Under the pieces are notes generated by a model. That model was given only the letters and a program-made list of their open reading frames with translations. It was not told the DNA's origin and did no database searches. The translations under genes were made by a program, and so were the position numbers. A stretch of 52,294 nt of DNA from Pseudomonadota bacterium (lineage in GTDB: Bacteria; Pseudomonadota; Gammaproteobacteria; Steroidobacterales; Steroidobacteraceae), in assembly GCA_026398735.1 (NCBI GenBank), contig JAPLSH010000020.1, forward strand, positions 1 through 52,294, written 5' to 3'. The stretch's first letter is position 1, and every line of letters begins with the position of its first letter. Below, in pieces: positions 10,849 through 20,270 of this stretch.

Positions 10849-11231
10849 CAGGTGCCGATGTGACCGGGAAACAGCAGCGCCGCCACGGCGCGGCTTTCCT
10901 GGGCCAGGACGTTGTAGGTGCGACAGGCGGCGCCCAGATCCATCGCTTCTAGGGCGACATTGCGGCGCGCAAACAGGCTGCGCAGGCTGGCCGGCGGCCA
11001 CTGGGTGCGTGTGCCGGCACCCAGCAGAACAACCTGCGGGGCCAGTGCCCACAACGGCGCCAAAACGGTGTCGTCGAGCTGTTCGAGCCGCTGCACAGGC
11101 CAGTCGGTCAGCAGTGTTTGCGGGGCGACCAGAAAAGCCCGCTCCAAACGCTCAGTCCCAAGCGTCACCGAGTCAGGTGACCAGGCCCGGATCAGATTAA
11201 GCGTAGTACCAATGTGCTCGTTGAGACGCAT
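10848..11231 (-). CDS. Mth938-like (DUF498) domain protein
   Basis: A 127-residue single-domain protein of the Mth938/NDUFAF3-like fold, function unknown in bacteria (the mitochondrial relative assists complex I assembly). Seen: the core APQVVLLGAGTRTQWP and the signature VALEAMDLGAACRTYNVL, ending VAALLFPG. The start at 11231 (MRLNEHIGTT) is chosen; an in-frame ATG at 11252 (MSRIVPV) would overlap the divergent rpfE-like start. The divergent gap is only 19 bases, so promoters for one or both genes must lie within coding sequence. Confidence 0.87.
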   Translation of the reverse strand: MRLNEHIGTTLNLIRAWSPDSVTLGTERLERAFLVAPQTLLTDWPVQRLEQLDDTVLAPLWALAPQVVLLGAGTRTQWPPASLRSLFARRNVALEAMDLGAACRTYNVLAQESRAVAALLFPGHIGT

Positions 11232-11250
11232 CACCGGTACGATACGCGAC

Positions 11251-12258
11251 ATGCACCTTCGACTCCTAGTGTCCGATCTGCATCTGGATGCAGATGCGCT
11301 GGGCGATGGCGCCGGCCAGATGCTGCCGCGCCTGGCCGGCCTGGAAACCATTTTGCGCTTTGCCAACCGGCACCCGGTACCGCTGACCTGGCGTGCCGCC
11401 TTGGCCGAAGAGTTGGGGTTGCGCCCCTGGGGGGCAGTGCCGCCGGCCCGGGTGGCTGCTGCGGCGTTGTGCCCGGAGGCCGGCGTGGATCCGTGGTTCG
11501 CCACACCGGTGCACCGGATTGCCGCGTTGGATCATTTGCGGCTGCACCCCGCTGGCATGTTGACTCTGCAGGCCTCGGAGCTGGCCGGTTTGGCCGCAGA
11601 TTTTGATCGCCACTTTGGTGTGGCGGGTTTGGCGCTGCATCCGCTGTGTGGTGGATTTGTGCTCAGTGGCTTTGCAGCCTGCGATGTTGATGCCCAAGAG
11701 CCAGCCCCTTATCTGGGCGCCAGATTGCCTCGTGCCTTGGCTCACGGCGTCGACGCTGCACAGTTGCTGCGGCTGTCTGGGGAATGTGAGCTGTGGTTGC
11801 ACGAGCATGCTGTCAATCAGGATCGGCAACAGCGCGGGCAGCTGCCGGTCAACGGTCTGTGGTTTTGGGGTGGAGGCGATTGCGCTGCTCTGCCGCCGCC
11901 ACCGGATTTGCCCATGCAGCAACGCGTCTTCGCGGACGATGCGTTCACTGTGGGCTTGTGCCATGCGGCGGATGGTGAAGCGCAGGCAGTGCCTGTCGAT
12001 TTGGCTGCGTTGTTGGCAGTACCTGCCGGGTCAGCCGACGATGGTGCCTTGGTGGTGCTGGATTCGGTCCCGCGTGGCCCGCGCGATGCGCCGTTGCCGC
12101 GGCTCGATGCCAGCTGGTTTGAGCCGGCGCTGGCTGCCTTGCGCGACGGCCGGTTGACACAGTTAACGCTGCTGGTGGCAGGTCGGCGATTGACTCTCAA
12201 GCGGTGGCATTTGCTGCGGCTGTGGGCGCGAACCGAGCCTTGGTGGCAGTGCCTGTGA
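11251..12258 (+). CDS. rpfE: RpfE-type regulatory protein family (function unknown)
   Basis: A 335-residue protein matching the family annotated as RpfE in Xanthomonas, where it lies beside recJ in the rpf locus. Recognisable features are the hallmark LPVNGLWFWGGG stretch near residue 203 preceded by VNQDRQQRGQ, and the PLxRLDASWFEP-like block near the end. The WFWGGG block and genome position support the call; the biochemical role is not known and the fold is not evident to me. It couples to recJ by a GTGA overlap. The quorum-signal genes rpfF/rpfC/rpfG are not in the window. Confidence 0.78.
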   Translation: MHLRLLVSDLHLDADALGDGAGQMLPRLAGLETILRFANRHPVPLTWRAALAEELGLRPWGAVPPARVAAAALCPEAGVDPWFATPVHRIAALDHLRLHPAGMLTLQASELAGLAADFDRHFGVAGLALHPLCGGFVLSGFAACDVDAQEPAPYLGARLPRALAHGVDAAQLLRLSGECELWLHEHAVNQDRQQRGQLPVNGLWFWGGGDCAALPPPPDLPMQQRVFADDAFTVGLCHAADGEAQAVPVDLAALLAVPAGSADDGALVVLDSVPRGPRDAPLPRLDASWFEPALAALRDGRLTQLTLLVAGRRLTLKRWHLLRLWARTEPWWQCL

Positions 12259-13976
12259 TCGCACCACGACGCATTCTGCGGCGGCCGGCGACAGATGCGG
12301 CACAGGGTCTTGCGCACTTGTCGCCTTTGCTGCAACGAATTTATGCAGCCCGCGGTGTGCGCCAGGCAGAGCAGTTGCAACTGGCGCTGGAGCGTATGTT
12401 GCGCGTCGGCAGTTTGGAGCATGTGGAAGCGGCTGCGGCCTTGCTCAATGCGCACCGTCACAACTGCGTGGTGGTGGTGGGTGATTACGACGCCGATGGC
12501 GCCACCAGTACGGCGTTGGTGTTGCGTGCACTGCGTGCATGGGGCTTTGCCGACGTTGATTTCGTGGTGCCGGATCGTTTCATACACGGCTATGGGTTGA
12601 CGCCGCCGGTAGTGGATATTGCTGCGGCGCGCGGCGCGCGCTTGCTGGTGACTGTCGATAACGGTACCTCCAGCGTGACAGGTGTAGAGCGCGCGCGGCA
12701 GTTGGGCATTGCAGTGCTGGTCACTGATCATCATTTGCCCGGCGAGCACTTGCCCGCAGCCGACGTGATCGTCAATCCAAACTTACCCGGCAGCCAATTC
12801 GCCAGTCGTGCGCTGGCGGGTGTGGGTGTGGCGTTTTATGTGATGGCGGCGCTGCGGCGCTTGCTGGCTACCGAGGGCGTATTGCCTGCCGATGCCTTGC
12901 CTGTCACGCAGTGGCTGGATTTGGTGGCGTTGGGCACGGTGGCTGATCTGGTGGCGCTGGATGACAACAACCGGGTGCTGGTAGCAGAGGGGCTCAAACG
13001 CATCCGTGCCGGCCGCTGCGTGCCTGGCATCGTAGCCTTGCTGGCTGCGGCTAAACGCCAGCCTGAGGGCTTGGTGGCAGCAGATCTGGGCTTTCAGGTA
13101 GCGCCACGCCTCAATGCCGCAGGCCGGCTGGATGACATGGGCATCGGTATCCGCTGTCTGCTCGCGCCTACTTTGTCAGAGGCACAGCCGCTGGCAGAGC
13201 AATTAGATCAGCTCAATCGTGACCGGCGCAGCATCGAGTCCGACATGCAGGCACTGGCACTGCGCGCCATTGCCGGACTGGATCTACCCCATCGCGGCCC
13301 ACGCCGTCATGCGCTGTGCCTGTTCAATCCTGAATGGCATCAGGGCGTGGTTGGCTTGGTGGCCAGTCGCATCAAAGACCGGGTGCGGCGACCGGTAATT
13401 GCCTTTGCGTTGGCGGGCGAGGGCGAGATGTTGCGAGGATCGGCCCGTTCGGTTGCCGGCGTGCACATCCGCGACGTGATCGAGGCGGTCGCCACGCGCG
13501 AACCGGATCTGATCACTGCCTATGGCGGGCATGCGATGGCAGCGGGTTTGAGCCTTGCGACGAGCAATCTGGATCGTTTTGCACGGGCCTTTGAACTTGA
13601 GGTGGCGCGCTGGCAGCCCGATGCGGATTTGGATGCGGTGCTGAGCGATGGTCCCTTGACGCTGGAGGAGCTGGCACTGGCGACGGCAGAACAGTTACGC
13701 GCAGCCGGGCCTTGGGGCCAGGGCTTTGCCGAACCGCTGTTTGATGGACGCTTTGAGATCGTCCATGCGCGCGTGGTGGGCGAGCGTCATGTAAAGCTCA
13801 AAGTGCGTCCTGAGGGCAGCTTGGTGCAGTTTGATGCGATTGCCTTCAATCAGCTGGATGAGTCGCAGACCCGGCCTCCAGCAGGGTTGATCGAGATGGC
13901 GTACCGCCTCGATATCAACCTGTGGCAGGGCGAGCGGCGTTTGCAGCTGCTGGTGGAGCATCTGCAGGTCCCGTAG
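12255..13976 (+). CDS. recJ: Single-stranded-DNA-specific exonuclease RecJ
   Basis: RecJ degrades single-stranded DNA 5' to 3' in recombination and mismatch/base-excision repair. GTG at 12255 overlaps the rpfE-like stop (GTGA) and gives a 573-residue protein starting (M)IAPRRILRRP, matching E. coli RecJ (577). DHH-superfamily motifs are intact: VGDYDADGATST, VTVDNGTSS, VTDHHLPGE, and the DHHA1 region with GGHAMAAGLSL. An in-frame GTG at 12204 is possible but lies inside rpfE. Order rpfE-recJ-prfB-lysS is a conserved block in Xanthomonas-like genomes. Confidence 0.95.
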   Translation: MIAPRRILRRPATDAAQGLAHLSPLLQRIYAARGVRQAEQLQLALERMLRVGSLEHVEAAAALLNAHRHNCVVVVGDYDADGATSTALVLRALRAWGFADVDFVVPDRFIHGYGLTPPVVDIAAARGARLLVTVDNGTSSVTGVERARQLGIAVLVTDHHLPGEHLPAADVIVNPNLPGSQFASRALAGVGVAFYVMAALRRLLATEGVLPADALPVTQWLDLVALGTVADLVALDDNNRVLVAEGLKRIRAGRCVPGIVALLAAAKRQPEGLVAADLGFQVAPRLNAAGRLDDMGIGIRCLLAPTLSEAQPLAEQLDQLNRDRRSIESDMQALALRAIAGLDLPHRGPRRHALCLFNPEWHQGVVGLVASRIKDRVRRPVIAFALAGEGEMLRGSARSVAGVHIRDVIEAVATREPDLITAYGGHAMAAGLSLATSNLDRFARAFELEVARWQPDADLDAVLSDGPLTLEELALATAEQLRAAGPWGQGFAEPLFDGRFEIVHARVVGERHVKLKVRPEGSLVQFDAIAFNQLDESQTRPPAGLIEMAYRLDINLWQGERRLQLLVEHLQVP

Positions 13977-13986
13977 CAGCCGTTGC

Positions 13987-13995
13987 TGCTAGAAT
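13987..13995 (+). promoter_or_regulatory. Extended -10 promoter for prfB
   Basis: TGCTAGAAT is an extended -10 (TGn plus TAGAAT, 5/6) in the 55-base gap after recJ. The predicted start site near 14002 leaves a ~30-base leader before the prfB ATG at 14032. No good -35 is visible, as is common for extended -10 promoters. Confidence 0.4.
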
Positions 13996-14031
13996 GCAGT
14001 GTTTACCGATATCGACGGAACATTACGCGCT

Positions 14032-15133
14032 ATGGCATTGGAAACCGGCCTGCTGAAGCGGACTCTCAAAGACCTGCAGGAGCGCACCGAGTCGCTCAGG
14101 GGGTTTCTTTGACTACGACAGCAAGAAAGAGCGGCTTGAGGAAGTAAACCTCGAGCTGGAAGTCCCAGACGTCTGGTCGAAGCCCGAGCGTGCGCAGGAA
14201 CTAGGTCGCGAGCGTGCCAAGCTTGCGCAAGATCTGGATCAACTCGATTTCGCGCGCAACGCCATTACAGATGCTTTCGAACTGCTGGAAATGGCGGAGG
14301 CAGAAGACGACGCCAGCACCTTTGCCGAACTCGAGAGGGATGCACCTGCCATAGAGGTCAAGGTGCGGGAGCTGGAGTTCAGGCGCATGTTCAGCGGCGA
14401 GATGGACTCGCACAGCGCCTACCTCGACATCCAGGCCGGTGCCGGCGGCACCGAGGCGCAGGACTGGGCCAGCATGTTGATGCGCATGTACCTGCGTTGG
14501 GGCATGCGCCGCGGTTTCAAAACCGAAGTTATGGATGTCAGCGACGGTGAAGTGGCGGGCATCAAGGGCTGCAGTATCCATTTCGAAGGTGAGTTCGCCT
14601 ATGGCTGGTTGCGCACCGAGATCGGTGTGCACCGTCTGGTGCGCAAAAGCCCCTTCGATTCCGGCAACCGTCGCCACACGTCCTTCGCGTCGGTGTTCAT
14701 CTCGCCGGAAATCGACGACGACATCAACATCGACCTCAACCCGGCCGATATTGAGATGGATGTCTATCGGTCCAGCGGTGCCGGTGGTCAGCACGTCAAC
14801 AAGACCGAGTCCGCTGTGCGTTTGCGACATATGCCCTCAGGCATCGTGGTGGCCTGCCAGAACGAGCGCAGCCAGCACAAGAATCGCGCCACGGCCATGA
14901 AGATGCTCAAGGCCAAGCTGTATGAGTTGGAGGTCAACAAGCGCAACGCAGCAGCCAAGGTGCTTGAGGACTCCAAGTCGGATGTCAGCTGGGGCAACCA
15001 GATCCGCAGCTATGTGCTGGATCAGTCCCGCATCAAGGATCTGCGCACCAACGTTGAGGTAGGCAATACCGGCGCGGTGCTCGATGGTGATCTCGACGGC
15101 TTCCTTGAAGCCAGTCTCAAGGCAGGAGTTTGA
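14032..15133 (+). CDS. prfB: Peptide chain release factor 2, made by programmed +1 frameshift
   Basis: RF2 ends translation at UGA and UAA. Frame 0 starts at ATG 14032 ([14 protein letters not shown]) and stops at TGA 14110-14112 after 26 codons. A +1 shift at CTT-TGA-C continues as [19 protein letters not shown] to the stop at 15133, 366 residues in total (E. coli 365). The shift site keeps the classical AGGGGG, CTT and TGA-C arrangement, so this is autoregulation, not a pseudogene: scarce RF2 favours the shift. The anticodon-like SPF ([12 protein letters not shown]) and catalytic GGQ ([11 protein letters not shown]) are present. The stop shares one base with the lysS ATG. Confidence 0.97.
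14098..14113 (+). promoter_or_regulatory. prfB programmed +1 frameshift signal
   Basis: AGGGGG (14098-14103, internal Shine-Dalgarno) then TTT, the slippery CTT (14107-14109), the in-frame stop TGA (14110-14112) and the C that makes it a poor terminator. Spacing is identical to the E. coli prfB site; only one base differs from the E. coli sequence (TTT for TAT). Confidence 0.95.
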
Positions 15134-16641
15134 TGAACGACAAGGCAGCACCCGCGGCTCCCGCCGAGGACGAGAACAAGTTGATCGCTGAGCGGCGGGC
15201 CAAGCTGGCGGCTATCCGTACGCAGGGCAATGCGTTTCCCAATGACTTTCAGCGCGAGCATCTGGCAGCCCAGTTGCAACAGGACTGGGGCGACAAGGAT
15301 GCCGAGTGGCTCGAGGCCAATCCGGTACGGGTCAGCGTAGGCGGCCGCATGATGGCCAAGCGCGTCATGGGCAAGGCCAGCTTTGCGCAGATTGCCGACC
15401 GCAGTGGTCGAATCCAGCTGTTTCTGCAAGCGACGGCGCTGGCCGATGTTTATGAGGCGTTCAAGGGCTGGGATGTGGGTGATGTGCTGGGCGCCGAGGG
15501 CGTGTTGTTTCGTACCCGTACCGGCGAGTTGTCGGTGCGTGTCGAGAGTCTGCGCCTGCTGGTCAAGTCGTTGCGGCCGCTGCCGGACAAATGGCATGGC
15601 CTGTCAGACACCGACACACGCTATCGCCAGCGCTATGTTGATCTGATCGTCAACGATGAATCGCGCGACGTGTTTCGCAAGCGCACACGCATCGTGCGCT
15701 TTCTGCGTGATTGGCTCGATGGTCGCGACTTCATGGAAGTTGAGACGCCGATGATGCAGCCTATTCCCGGTGGCGCCACAGCGCGGCCCTTCGTAACGCA
15801 CCACAATGCGCTCGACATGCAGATGTACCTGCGCATCGCGCCTGAGCTGTATCTCAAGCGCTTGGTGGTCGGTGGCTTTGAACGCGTCTACGAAATCAAT
15901 CGCAACTTCCGCAACGAGGGGCTGTCGACGCGTCACAACCCTGAGTTCACCATGCTTGAGCTGTACTGGGCCTATGCCGATTACCGCCAGCTGATGACGT
16001 TGCTCGAAGAGCTGGTGGTGGGTCTTGCCGATGCGGTGGTCGGTACCCGACTGCTCACGTATCAGGGCCATCAGTACGATCTGTCCGTGCCATTCCGGCG
16101 CGTCACGATCGAAGACTCCATTCTGCAGCACAATCCTGGCTTTGATGCGGCCCGCCTGCGCGACGTGGCCTACCTGCGCGCACATTGTGATTCGTTAGGT
16201 GCCAAGTATTCCTTGCAGGACGGGGCGGGGCAGCTGCAGTTAGTCGTGTTTGATCACACTGTCGAGCACACGCTGGTCGAGCCGACTTTCGTCTATGCCT
16301 ATCCGGCCGAGGTGTCGCCGCTGTCGCGTGCCAACGATGCCGATCCTTTTCTCACCGATCGGTTCGAGTTCTTCTTGGCCGGCCGCGAGTTGGCCAATGG
16401 CTTCTCTGAGCTCAATGACAGTGAAGATCAAGCAGCGCGCTTTCTGGCGCAGGTCGAGCGCAAGACGGGCGGCGATGACGAAGCCATGTTCTATGACGCC
16501 GATTACATCCGCGCTCTGGAGTACGGCATGCCGCCGACTGCAGGTTTGGGCATTGGCATCGACCGGCTCGTGATGTTCCTCACCGACCAGGCGGCCATTC
16601 GCGATGTGCTGCTTTTCCCCCACGTTCGCCCGGAATCTTGA
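15133..16641 (+). CDS. lysS: Lysyl-tRNA synthetase, class II
   Basis: LysS charges tRNA-Lys. The 502-residue product has an N-terminal OB-fold anticodon domain ([19 protein letters not shown]) and a class II core: motif 2 [20 protein letters not shown] and motif 3 [11 protein letters not shown]. The ATG at 15133 overlaps the prfB stop by one base and is preceded by GGAGTT. The stop overlaps the murI TTG start (TTGA). The prfB-lysS pair is conserved as in E. coli. Confidence 0.97.
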   Translation: MNDKAAPAAPAEDENKLIAERRAKLAAIRTQGNAFPNDFQREHLAAQLQQDWGDKDAEWLEANPVRVSVGGRMMAKRVMGKASFAQIADRSGRIQLFLQATALADVYEAFKGWDVGDVLGAEGVLFRTRTGELSVRVESLRLLVKSLRPLPDKWHGLSDTDTRYRQRYVDLIVNDESRDVFRKRTRIVRFLRDWLDGRDFMEVETPMMQPIPGGATARPFVTHHNALDMQMYLRIAPELYLKRLVVGGFERVYEINRNFRNEGLSTRHNPEFTMLELYWAYADYRQLMTLLEELVVGLADAVVGTRLLTYQGHQYDLSVPFRRVTIEDSILQHNPGFDAARLRDVAYLRAHCDSLGAKYSLQDGAGQLQLVVFDHTVEHTLVEPTFVYAYPAEVSPLSRANDADPFLTDRFEFFLAGRELANGFSELNDSEDQAARFLAQVERKTGGDDEAMFYDADYIRALEYGMPPTAGLGIGIDRLVMFLTDQAAIRDVLLFPHVRPES

Positions 16642-17462
16642 ACGCCGCGTCGCAAGCTATCGGGGTTTTTGACTCGGGGGTCGGTGGCCTCACGGTGCTG
16701 CGTGCCTTGGTCACTGCACTGCCGGATGAATCCTGGATCTACTTGGGCGATACCGCGCGGTTGCCCTATGGCACCAAGAGTGCGACGACAGTGCAACGCT
16801 ATGCGCTGCGCGCTGCCGAGGTGCTGGTGGAGCGCGGCATCAAGGCGCTGGTGGTGGCCTGCAATACAGCCTCGGCGGCTGCATTGCCGGCACTGCGGGA
16901 ACGCTTCGCACACTTGCCTGTGATCGGTGTGGTTGAGCCAGGTGCAGCGGCTGCTGTCGCTGCCTCCCGCACGGGGCGCATTGCAGTTATTGCCACCGAG
17001 TCCACGGTCGCCGGTGGTGCGTATGTCCGCGCCATCGCTGCGCTGCAGCCTGACGCGCAGGTGCAGTCGCTGGCATGCCAGGTGTTTGTGGCGCTGGCCG
17101 AAGAAGGTTGGATTGAAGGTGAGGCAGTGCTGGCGGCGGCCCATCGCTATCTGGACGGTTGGTTTGCCACAGATGCTGCGCACCCTGATGTGCTGTTGCT
17201 CGGTTGCACACATTTTCCAGTGCTGGCGCCGGTGTTGTCGCAGGTGCTAGGGCCGCGCGTCTCGGTAGTGGATGCCAGTGCTGCAGTGGCCCAAACACTA
17301 TGTCGGGCCTTGGCAGAGCGCGGCTTGTTGGCACCGTCAGGACATCAGGGCTCTGCGCCGCTATTGTTGGCCACCGATGGTGTGGCGCGTTTTGCCCGCG
17401 TCGGCGCCACTTTCCTGGGGCATGCGCTGGCTGCAGAGCATGTGCAATTGGTGGATTTATGA
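16638..17462 (+). CDS. murI: Glutamate racemase
   Basis: MurI makes D-glutamate for peptidoglycan. The 274-residue protein begins at a TTG overlapping the lysS stop (TTGA) and shows the N-terminal [14 protein letters not shown], the [11 protein letters not shown] loop, and both catalytic Cys motifs VVACNTAS and LLGCTHFP. No ATG or GTG start upstream fits the conserved N-terminus. It overlaps the following arnT start by 4 bases, so it appears to be transcribed with both lysS and the lipid A modification genes. Confidence 0.95.
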   Translation: MNAASQAIGVFDSGVGGLTVLRALVTALPDESWIYLGDTARLPYGTKSATTVQRYALRAAEVLVERGIKALVVACNTASAAALPALRERFAHLPVIGVVEPGAAAAVAASRTGRIAVIATESTVAGGAYVRAIAALQPDAQVQSLACQVFVALAEEGWIEGEAVLAAAHRYLDGWFATDAAHPDVLLLGCTHFPVLAPVLSQVLGPRVSVVDASAAVAQTLCRALAERGLLAPSGHQGSAPLLLATDGVARFARVGATFLGHALAAEHVQLVDL

Positions 17463-19132
17463 CTGATACCGCGCAACGCACTTGGCGCAAGCGTGCTTGG
17501 CTGGTGCTCGCCTGGCTGGTGTTGGCAACGCTGGTATGTAACGGGCTGCGTGATTTGATACAGCCTGATGAAGGCCGCTACGCGGAGATACCGCGCCAGA
17601 TGCTTGCACGGGGTGATTGGGTTGTTCCGCATCTCAACGGTCTGCCCTATGTAGAAAAACCGCCTTTGCAATATTGGGCCACCGCTCTGGCTTATTCCGT
17701 GTTGGGTGATCACGGCTGGGTGTCACGCTTGTGGACGCTGCTGCTAGGAATAGCCGGCGTCGTGGCGGTGTATGGCGCGGGACGGCGGCTGTTTGGCGTA
17801 ACCGCTGCAGCACTCTCTGCGCTGATCTTGGTGTCGGCACCACTGTACTTGCTGGTCGGACAGATCAATCTGCTCGACATGGGTCTGACGTTTTTTTTGA
17901 CTGCCGCTTTGTTGTGTTTTGTGCTGGCCCAGCGCGACGAAGCCGATGCGTCGCAGCGGCAGCGGTGGATGTTGTTGTGCTGGACAGCAGTGGGGCTTGG
18001 GTTTTTACAGAAGGGTCTGACAGCGTTTGCGGTGCCGGGCATCGCATTGCTGGCGTACAGCGTGTTGCGTCGTGACCTTGCGCTCTGGGGCCGTTTGCAT
18101 CTTGCTGCCGGTATGGCTGTGCTTGCAGTGTTGGTGTTGCCTTGGACAGTGCTGCTGGGTCTGCGCGATATGCGCTTTGCCGAGTTCTTCCTGATCCATG
18201 AGCACTTCACGCGCTTTCTCACCAACGAGCATCAGCGCGTCCAGCCTTTTTGGTACTTCGGCATGGTGCTGGTGGCGGGTTGTCTGCCGTGGACTGTGTT
18301 GATGTTGCGGCAGGCGGGTATCGCATTACGTGACAACACGCGCGTCGGTACGCCTGGCGCCGTGCGCTTTGACGTGCCGCTGGCGCTGGCGGTGTGGGCT
18401 GTCACCGTGGTGGTTTTTTTCAGCCTCAGTGGCTCCAAGCTAGTGCCCTACATCATGCCTGCTGTGCCGCCCTTGGCTTTGTTGGCAGGGCGGGCCTTGG
18501 CGCAGCGCGAGACGCAAGGGCCTGCCGGTTTGGGCAGCGTGCTGCCGTTGGCGTTGTTGCTGGGTGTGTTGATGCTGGTTGCACAGCCGGTCGCCTTGGC
18601 AGTGGCGAAGGGCGGCTCGTTGTTGCCGATGTATCGAGCTGTCGGTCCCGTGCTGACTGCTAGCGGGTTATTGGTGATTGCCGGCACTGGATTTGCCTGG
18701 TGGATGTTGCGCCGTGGCACCAGTGTGCTGACTGCGTTGCTGGGGTTGGCGGCTGCGCTGCATCTGGCTTGTCTTATCTTGATCACCGGCGGCAATTCCT
18801 TGGCTGCGCTACGTGGTGCGCCGGGTGCGGTCATGCAGTTGCAAGGGCGATTGCAGCCCGAGACACCGTTTTACTGTGTGGGGACTTACCTGCATGTGTT
18901 GGCTTTTGACCTGCGCCGCGATTGCATACTGGTTGAATACACTGGCGAACTGCAGGTGCAATTTGCCACAGGCGTGCCGCTGTCTTTGGCAGAGTTTGCT
19001 GCGAAATGGTCCGCGGCCTCTGATGCCGTAGCGTTAGTCGATGCGAGCTTTTTACCGCGGATGAGCGAGGCACAACTGCCTTTTAAGGTATTAGTCCAAT
19101 ACCGCGACCACAGCATCGTGGTGCATCCATGA
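17459..19132 (+). CDS. arnT: Lipid A aminoarabinose transferase (GT83, ArnT family)
   Basis: ArnT moves 4-amino-4-deoxy-L-arabinose from undecaprenyl phosphate to lipid A at the periplasmic face of the inner membrane, lowering negative charge and giving resistance to polymyxin-type peptides. The 557-residue protein has a dozen or so hydrophobic segments and the N-terminal GT-C motif QPDEGRYAEIPRQML, followed by VEKPPLQYW. It starts in the murI stop (ATGA) and ends 13 bases before arnB. Family members can transfer other sugars, but the complete arn set downstream supports aminoarabinose. The operon order, arnT first, differs from E. coli arnBCADTEF. Confidence 0.93.
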   Translation: MTDTAQRTWRKRAWLVLAWLVLATLVCNGLRDLIQPDEGRYAEIPRQMLARGDWVVPHLNGLPYVEKPPLQYWATALAYSVLGDHGWVSRLWTLLLGIAGVVAVYGAGRRLFGVTAAALSALILVSAPLYLLVGQINLLDMGLTFFLTAALLCFVLAQRDEADASQRQRWMLLCWTAVGLGFLQKGLTAFAVPGIALLAYSVLRRDLALWGRLHLAAGMAVLAVLVLPWTVLLGLRDMRFAEFFLIHEHFTRFLTNEHQRVQPFWYFGMVLVAGCLPWTVLMLRQAGIALRDNTRVGTPGAVRFDVPLALAVWAVTVVVFFSLSGSKLVPYIMPAVPPLALLAGRALAQRETQGPAGLGSVLPLALLLGVLMLVAQPVALAVAKGGSLLPMYRAVGPVLTASGLLVIAGTGFAWWMLRRGTSVLTALLGLAAALHLACLILITGGNSLAALRGAPGAVMQLQGRLQPETPFYCVGTYLHVLAFDLRRDCILVEYTGELQVQFATGVPLSLAEFAAKWSAASDAVALVDASFLPRMSEAQLPFKVLVQYRDHSIVVHP

Positions 19133-19145
19133 CGGGGAGTGGCAC

Positions 19146-20270
19146 ATGAGTTTTCTGCCTTTCACGCGACCCTCACTTGATGATGCGACCCTGCAAGGCG
19201 TGCTGGAGGTCCTGCGCAGTGGCTGGCTAGCTACAGGGCCGCAGGTGGCCGCCTTTGAGTCGGCATTGTCTGCTTATGTAGGTGGACGGCCGGTTCGGGT
19301 AATGACTTCGGCCACTGCAGCGCTGGAGATTGCACTGCTGGCAGCGGGTATTGGTCCCGGCGATGAGGTGATCACGCCAGCGATGAGTTTTACCGCTACG
19401 GCCAACGTCATCCTGCGTGTCGGGGCCAAACCGGTGTTTGTGGATGTGGATCTGGACACGCGCAACATGGATCTGGCGCTGGCTGCTGCGGCGATCACGC
19501 CGGCCACTCGTGCTTTGATGCCTGTGCACTTTGCCGGCTTGCCACTGGACATGACGGCCCTCTATGCACTGGCCCGCCAGCATGGCTTGCGGGTCATCGA
19601 AGATGCTGCGCATGCCATCGGTTCCGGGCTGCCTGGCGCGCGGATCGGCTCTGGTGGTGATCTGGTCTGCTTTAGTTTTCACCCCAACAAGAACATGACC
19701 ACGCTGGAAGGCGGCGCACTGGTTGCCGACGATCCGGCCGAATTGCTGCTGATCGAACGTCAGCGCTTTCATGGCTTGCAGCGTAATGCCGACGGCACCA
19801 TGGATGTCAGCTTGCCCGGCGGCAAAGCCAATCTCACCGACGTGGCTGCGCGCGTGGGGATGGGTCAGTTGCCGCTGCTCGACGGCTTTAATGATCGTCG
19901 CCGTCATTTGGCTGGGCTGTACTTTGAACAGTTGGCTGATGAGCCCTTGCTGCACCTGCCTGCCCGCGGCGATGCGGGTCACAGTTGGCATATGTTTGCA
20001 CCGCTGCTCGACTTGCCCCGTCTGTCTATTGGTCGCGCGCAGTTCATTGAGCTGATGCGCCAACGCGAGATCGGCGTCGGCGTGCATTACCCAGCCATCC
20101 ATCTGTTCAGTTGTTATCAGCAGTTGGGTTGGAAGGCTGGTGATTTTCCCAACGCCGAGCGTATCGGCGAGCAGACGGTGACTTTGCCGCTGTTCCCGGC
20201 GATGGCCGACAGCGATGTGGCGCGTGTCTGCGATGCGCTGCGCACCATATTGCGGGAGCATGCACTTTGA
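19146..20270 (+). CDS. arnB: UDP-4-amino-4-deoxy-L-arabinose aminotransferase
   Basis: ArnB is a PLP enzyme of the DegT/DnrJ/EryC1 family that transfers an amino group from glutamate to UDP-4-keto-arabinose. The 374-residue protein starts MSFLPFTRPSLDDATLQGVL, close to E. coli ArnB, and has the PLP-binding Lys182 in SFHPNKNMTTLEGG, preceded by VIEDAAHAIGS. GGGGAG lies upstream of the ATG. It overlaps arnC by 4 bases (TTGA). Confidence 0.95.
   Translation: MSFLPFTRPSLDDATLQGVLEVLRSGWLATGPQVAAFESALSAYVGGRPVRVMTSATAALEIALLAAGIGPGDEVITPAMSFTATANVILRVGAKPVFVDVDLDTRNMDLALAAAAITPATRALMPVHFAGLPLDMTALYALARQHGLRVIEDAAHAIGSGLPGARIGSGGDLVCFSFHPNKNMTTLEGGALVADDPAELLLIERQRFHGLQRNADGTMDVSLPGGKANLTDVAARVGMGQLPLLDGFNDRRRHLAGLYFEQLADEPLLHLPARGDAGHSWHMFAPLLDLPRLSIGRAQFIELMRQREIGVGVHYPAIHLFSCYQQLGWKAGDFPNAERIGEQTVTLPLFPAMADSDVARVCDALRTILREHAL

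Noticed and set aside
14032-15133. prfB as a frameshifted pseudogene
   Set aside because: The stop lies exactly in the classical RF2 frameshift signal and the two frames join into a full-length protein with SPF and GGQ motifs.
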